From NCBI RefSeq assembly GCF_014641855.1, contig NZ_BMII01000020.1, forward strand, positions 1-64,000: a stretch of DNA of 64,000 nt, read 5' to 3'. Both the position numbers and the translations under genes were made by a program. The notes under the pieces are model-generated. The model was not told the origin of the DNA. It did no database searches and saw only the letters and a list, made by a program, of their open reading frames with translations. Below are positions 59,912 through 64,000 of this stretch, one piece after another. Source of the DNA: Shewanella inventionis. Its GTDB lineage: Bacteria; Pseudomonadota; Gammaproteobacteria; Enterobacterales; Shewanellaceae. Numbering within the stretch: the stretch's first letter is position 1; every line of letters begins with the position of its first letter.

Positions 59912-59946
59912 GCCATAAAAAACCAGCTGATTAGCTGGTTTTTAGA
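59912..59946 (-). terminator. Terminator of the Entner-Doudoroff operon
   Basis: AAAAACCAGCTAA/TCAGCTGGTTTTT hairpin followed on the minus strand by TTTTTATGG, about 22 nt after the eda stop. Confidence 0.85.
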
Positions 59947-59967
59947 GTGATGTGATTAAACGGTTAA

Positions 59968-60612
59968 TTAAAGGGCGGCTAGCGCGTCTTTACATAACTG
60001 TGTAATACGATCCCATTCTTCATTGTCTACTGCATCTGTTGGTGCAATCCAGCTGCCGCCGATACAATCAACATTTGGCAATGCCAAATAATCTTTGTAA
60101 GTAGCAGGGCTAATGCCGCCAGTTGGGCAAAAACGAATGTCAGCTAAAGGGCCAGAGAATGACTTAAGTGCATTGACGCCACCAGAAGCTTCTGCTGGGA
60201 AAAACTTGAAGTGAGTGTAACCTAACTCCATGCCTACCATGATTTCAGAAATACTGGCAATACCTGGGATTAATGGCACAGTGCCTTTTTTAGCCGCTTT
60301 TAATAAATCAACCGTGGCGCCAGGGGTAATGATAAATTGCGAACCAGCTGCAACCGCCTGGTTTAGCTGAGTTTCATTTAAAATAGTACCTGCACCCACA
60401 AGGGCTTCTGGCACTTCTTTAGCAATTTTGGCAATGGCTTCAAGTGCACAAGGAGTACGTAACGTCACTTCTAATACACTGATCCCGCCAGCAACTAATG
60501 CTTTAGCTAAAGGCACAGCATGTTCTAGTTTATTTATCACCATAACCGGAACTACTGGGCTACGTTTAAACACTTCTTGTGGTTGAAGTAACCAGTTATT
60601 AGGCTCAATCAT
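59968..60612 (-). CDS. eda: KDPG aldolase Eda (214 aa)
   Basis: It cleaves 2-keto-3-deoxy-6-phosphogluconate to pyruvate and glyceraldehyde-3-phosphate. The Schiff-base Lys lies in [14 protein letters not shown] (about residue 133), the Glu in LEVTLRTP (about 46), and the phosphate-binding [17 protein letters not shown] is near 165. Length and trimeric-class layout are standard. Last gene of zwf-pgl-edd-eda, 20 nt after edd. Confidence 0.97.
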   Translation of the reverse strand: MIEPNNWLLQPQEVFKRSPVVPVMVINKLEHAVPLAKALVAGGISVLEVTLRTPCALEAIAKIAKEVPEALVGAGTILNETQLNQAVAAGSQFIITPGATVDLLKAAKKGTVPLIPGIASISEIMVGMELGYTHFKFFPAEASGGVNALKSFSGPLADIRFCPTGGISPATYKDYLALPNVDCIGGSWIAPTDAVDNEEWDRITQLCKDALAAL

Positions 60613-60632
60613 GTTACCGACTTCCTTTATTT

Positions 60633-62459
60633 TTAATATAATTCATCAATCGCGCTAGTGCTTCGCGCACCCGTTTCTGGGCTGCTTAAGCTACTACGTA
60701 ACGCACCAAACAATTCACGGCCCATGCCATACGCTGAATGGTGTAAGTCCACTGTCCCTGCGGTGCGGTTTGCAAGAATGTTTTCATCAACTAATAGCGT
60801 TAACTCACCTGTAGTTGCATCAATGCGAATTAAATCACCATCTTCAACTTTGGCAATTAATCCGCCGTCTAATGCTTCTGGCGTTAAGTGAATGGCAGCA
60901 GGTACTTTACCTGATGCACCAGACATACGTCCGTCAGTAACAAGCGCCACTCTAAAGCCTTTATCTTGTAAGGTACCTAAAAACGGCGTGAGTTTGTGTA
61001 GCTCAGGCATACCATTGGCTTTAGGGCCCTGACCTTTAACTACAACCACGCAATCTCGGTCTAGTGAGCCAGATTTAAACAAGGCATCAATTTCATTTTG
61101 ATCGTTAATTACAACAGCAGGCGCTTCAATAACGCGGTTACCGGCAGGTACTGCAGATACTTTGATCACAGCGCGGCCAAGGTTACCTTTAAGTAGGGTT
61201 AAACCGCCGTTGCTTTGGAAAGGCGTATCAAGATGCGTTAATACTTCTTTGTCTAACGACTCAGTTACACCGTCAACCCACTTTAGCTCGCCATCAACAA
61301 AACGAGGTTCTTGGGTGTAACGACGTAAGCCATAGCCAGCGACGGTGTTGACATCTTCGTGAATTAAGCCGCCATCAAGCAATTCTTTAACCAATAAGGC
61401 CATACCGCCAGCAGCATGGAAATGGTTAATATCAGCATGACCATTAGGATACACGCGAGCCAATAATGGCACTGATGCAGATAAATCTGAAAAATCATCC
61501 CAGTTGACAATAATGCCAGCTGCACGTGCAATCGCCACGATGTGCATGGTTAAGTTAGTTGAACCGCCTGTTGCAAGTAACGCAACAATACCGTTAACCA
61601 CTGATTTTTCGTTAACCACTTCACCAATTGGTGTGTATTGCGTGCCCATTGCAGTTAAACGGCACACTTGCTTAGCCGCTATTTTGCTCAATTCGTCACG
61701 CAATGGATCATCAGGGTTTACAAATGAAGAACCTGGTAACTGTAATCCCATCACTTCAAGCATTAACTGGTTAGAGTTAGCCGTGCCATAAAAAGTACAA
61801 GTACCGGCACTGTGGTATGACTTTGATTCAGCCTCAAGTAATGCAGCACGATCAACCTGCCCTTGAGCAAACTGCTGACGAACACGGGCTTTTTCTTTGT
61901 TTGGAATACCAGACTTCATTGGGCCAGCTGGCACAAATAGCATGGGTAAATGGCCAAAACTTAACGCACCAATCAATAAACCCGGTACAATTTTGTCACA
62001 AATCCCAAGCAGTAATGCACCGTCAAACATGTTGTGCGATAAGCCAACTGCAGTAGACATTGCAATCACTTCGCGGCTCAGTAGGCTCAGCTCCATGCCT
62101 GGTTGACCTTGAGTCACGCCGTCACACATCGCCGGAACACCCGCGGCAACTTGTGCCACACTGCCCACATCCATACACGCCTGTTTAAGCATATTTGGAT
62201 AGGTTTCGTATGGTTGGTGAGCCGATAACATGTCGTTAAATGCAGTAACAATACCAATGTTCGCTTTAGTCAGTTGGCGCAGAGAATCTTTTTCAGCTGG
62301 CTGACATGCTGCAAAACCATGAGCGAGGTTGCCACAGCTTAATGCGCTACGATGAACACCTTTAGCTTTAGCATCGTTTAGGGCTGATAGATATTTATCA
62401 CGCGATGGTTTGCTGCGAGCAATAATTCTATCAGTTACGCTTTGTACTACTAAATGCAT
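60633..62459 (-). CDS. edd: 6-Phosphogluconate dehydratase Edd (608 aa)
   Basis: It dehydrates 6-phosphogluconate to KDPG. It is an IlvD/Edd-family [4Fe-4S] enzyme: Cys ligands are visible in [17 protein letters not shown] and [10 protein letters not shown], and in the later [13 protein letters not shown]. The C-terminal [15 protein letters not shown] is conserved. Length matches E. coli Edd (603). AGGAG precedes the ATG. Eleven bases separate it from pgl, so the four genes are a tight operon. Confidence 0.97.
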   Translation of the reverse strand: MHLVVQSVTDRIIARSKPSRDKYLSALNDAKAKGVHRSALSCGNLAHGFAACQPAEKDSLRQLTKANIGIVTAFNDMLSAHQPYETYPNMLKQACMDVGSVAQVAAGVPAMCDGVTQGQPGMELSLLSREVIAMSTAVGLSHNMFDGALLLGICDKIVPGLLIGALSFGHLPMLFVPAGPMKSGIPNKEKARVRQQFAQGQVDRAALLEAESKSYHSAGTCTFYGTANSNQLMLEVMGLQLPGSSFVNPDDPLRDELSKIAAKQVCRLTAMGTQYTPIGEVVNEKSVVNGIVALLATGGSTNLTMHIVAIARAAGIIVNWDDFSDLSASVPLLARVYPNGHADINHFHAAGGMALLVKELLDGGLIHEDVNTVAGYGLRRYTQEPRFVDGELKWVDGVTESLDKEVLTHLDTPFQSNGGLTLLKGNLGRAVIKVSAVPAGNRVIEAPAVVINDQNEIDALFKSGSLDRDCVVVVKGQGPKANGMPELHKLTPFLGTLQDKGFRVALVTDGRMSGASGKVPAAIHLTPEALDGGLIAKVEDGDLIRIDATTGELTLLVDENILANRTAGTVDLHHSAYGMGRELFGALRSSLSSPETGARSTSAIDELY

Positions 62460-62470
62460 GGTAAAACTCC

Positions 62471-63169
62471 TTACGCGCTATAGAACACATCAACGGGCGT
62501 TTTACGCTGCGCTAATACGGCTCTAATGGGCATTTGGGTAACATCATCACTTTCAAGAGCTTGATGATATACAGTTAATTTTGGCGCACCGACAAGATGC
62601 AAATAAATCTGACGACTATTTAAAATGGCATCTTTAGACAGCGTAATGCGAGCGTGAGGTGCTGTTGTGGGATTAACGGCAGCACACAAGGCTTTGGTGG
62701 TCAGTGCATTATCTAATTCTTTACTGCACGGAAACCATGAACAGGTATGTCCATCAGTGCCCATGCCTAATACCACAACGTCAAATGGACGAGGGAAATT
62801 GGCTAAAGATTCGCTGGTCATGTCACAACCCGCTTCTGGCGTGGCAAACATGTTTTTAAGGCCACGAAATTTGGCGCTGGCAGCACGATTTTGCAATAAA
62901 TGTTCGCGAACTAATCGTTCATTTGAGTCTTGCTCATCGGCATTAACCCAACGCTCGTCAGCTAATGTGACGTAGACATCACTCCAATCAACTAACTTTT
63001 GGCTTAACAGTTGAAACAGTTTGAGTGGTGTTGACCCGCCTGAAACAACAAGACTGGCTTTACCACGAGTATCAACAGCATCTTGTAACTGCTTAGCAAT
63101 TTTGTCGGCAAGCTTAGCTTCAAGATCCGCTGGTGAATCAAATGATTTAAATACAGTTTCTTTAATCAT
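62471..63169 (-). CDS. pgl: 6-Phosphogluconolactonase Pgl (232 aa)
   Basis: It hydrolyses 6-phosphogluconolactone to 6-phosphogluconate. The NagB/DevB-type motifs are [24 protein letters not shown] and [17 protein letters not shown]. Length is typical of the DevB-type family, unlike the E. coli beta-propeller Pgl. The start is nine bases after zwf. It completes oxidation of glucose-6-phosphate into the Entner-Doudoroff branch. Confidence 0.96.
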   Translation of the reverse strand: MIKETVFKSFDSPADLEAKLADKIAKQLQDAVDTRGKASLVVSGGSTPLKLFQLLSQKLVDWSDVYVTLADERWVNADEQDSNERLVREHLLQNRAASAKFRGLKNMFATPEAGCDMTSESLANFPRPFDVVVLGMGTDGHTCSWFPCSKELDNALTTKALCAAVNPTTAPHARITLSKDAILNSRQIYLHLVGAPKLTVYHQALESDDVTQMPIRAVLAQRKTPVDVFYSA

Positions 63170-63178
63170 GTTTGCTCC

Positions 63179-64000
63179 CTACTCGTCCCAAGAACGGCCG
63201 TCTTTAGTGATTAACGCAACAGACGCTACAGGACCCCATGTACCAGCAGGGTAAGGTTTTGGCTTTTCACCGCTTTGTTCCCAAGACTGAATGATCCCGT
63301 CAACCCACTTCCATGCCTGTTCTACTTCGTCACGACGCACGAATAAGGCCTGGTTGCCTAACATGGCTTCTAATAATAAACGTTCATAGGCATCGGCAAT
63401 GCGTTCACTCTTAAAGGTGTCGGTAAAACTTAAATCCAGTTTGGTGGTTTGTAGGCGTTGCTTTTGCTCAAGACCTGGCACCTTGTTCATCATCTGGATT
63501 TCAACCCCTTCGTGAGGCTGTAAACGAATGGTTAATTTGTTCGGTGGCAGATTACGGTAGCTTGCGCGATACAAATTGTGTGGTGGGTTTTTAAAGTACA
63601 CCACAATTTCACTGCTCTTAAACGGCATACGCTTACCACTGCGTAAATAGAATGGCACGCCAGCCCAACGCCAGTTGTCAATATCAACTCGAAGCGCCAC
63701 AAAGGTTTCTGTGTTTGAGTTGGTGTTCGCGTCATCTTCTTCTAAATAACCTGGCACAGGTGAGCCTTTTAAGAAGCCAGCGCTATATTGACCACGTACA
63801 GTGTTTTCATACACGTTGTCTTGATTGATTGGACGCAACGATTTAAGCACTTTAACTTTTTCATCACGAATACTGTCAGCGTCCAGGTTAACTGGCGGGT
63901 CCATTGCAACAAGCGTTAACACTTGTAGTAAATGGTTTTGGATCATATCGCGCATTTGCCCTGCGCCATCAAAGTAACCCCAGCGGCCTTCAATACCGAC
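63179..64000 (-). CDS. zwf: Glucose-6-phosphate 1-dehydrogenase Zwf (C-terminal part, truncated by the window)
   Basis: The window holds the last 273 residues or so, from [19 protein letters not shown] to the TAG stop. This covers the end of the active-site domain and the beta-sheet dimer domain: [35 protein letters not shown], and the C-terminal [10 protein letters not shown]. The N-terminus, including the NADP-binding and GxxGDLxxR-type motif, lies beyond position 64000, as does any HexR operator. First gene of the zwf-pgl-edd-eda operon. Confidence 0.96.
   Translation of the reverse strand, partial: VGIEGRWGYFDGAGQMRDMIQNHLLQVLTLVAMDPPVNLDADSIRDEKVKVLKSLRPINQDNVYENTVRGQYSAGFLKGSPVPGYLEEDDANTNSNTETFVALRVDIDNWRWAGVPFYLRSGKRMPFKSSEIVVYFKNPPHNLYRASYRNLPPNKLTIRLQPHEGVEIQMMNKVPGLEQKQRLQTTKLDLSFTDTFKSERIADAYERLLLEAMLGNQALFVRRDEVEQAWKWVDGIIQSWEQSGEKPKPYPAGTWGPVASVALITKDGRSWDE

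Overview
The window looks like a chromosomal segment of a low-GC, probably cold-adapted Shewanella (S. frigidimarina-like). This rests on gene order and protein character recalled from Shewanella genomes: two GAPDH genes around a small lipoprotein followed by nadA and a bkd operon; pgm-seqA-ybfF-DUF2788-ybfE-fldA; earP-efp; and a zwf-pgl-edd-eda Entner-Doudoroff operon. No database search was possible.

Layout. 1-640: a minus-strand tRNA-Gly-Cys-Leu operon with its promoter and a decayed extra tRNA-Gly 5' half. 0.7-9.6 kb: two GAPDHs, a DUF2989 lipoprotein, quinolinate synthase and the branched-chain 2-oxoacid dehydrogenase operon. 9.7-18 kb: astE, msrA, trxB, a GNAT enzyme and an RND efflux pair. 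18-31.7 kb: a Pat-type acyl-CoA synthetase/acetyltransferase fusion, a diguanylate cyclase, ecotin, a RecQ-like helicase with a small overlapping partner, a DTW-domain enzyme, pssA, dacB and an unrecognised 470-residue protein. 32-44.6 kb: katG, pgm, seqA, ybfF, DUF2788, ybfE, fldA, earP, efp, alaA, yfbR and a dGTPase. 44.7-50.9 kb: a hexitol (mannitol) utilisation cluster made of a fructokinase, a mannitol 2-dehydrogenase-family enzyme, an NCS1-family permease, a SorC regulator and a HAD phosphatase. 51.6-54.9 kb: adhE and an aspartate/glutamate racemase-family gene. 54.9-59.9 kb: an accessory island of extragenic repeats, a DUF4160/DUF2442-HTH toxin-antitoxin-like pair, IS91-type remnants, a membrane protein and a broken gene. 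60-64 kb: eda, edd, pgl and the 3' part of zwf.

How it fits together. The window is rich in central carbon genes: Entner-Doudoroff enzymes, two GAPDHs, phosphoglucomutase, AdhE and the mannitol cluster. Sequences close to the HexR operator (TGTAAT-WWW-ATTACA) lie beside gapB and adhE, which suggests shared control with the zwf operon. A perfect TTACG/CGTAA palindrome precedes the bkd operon, as expected for LiuR-type control of branched-chain amino acid degradation.

The most unusual material is the 55-60 kb island. Families of palindromic extragenic repeats occur there in opposite orientation on the two sides, and a toxin-antitoxin-like pair sits between near-identical 24-bp direct repeats next to duplicated IS91 ends. 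No CRISPR array, prophage or intact transposase was seen.
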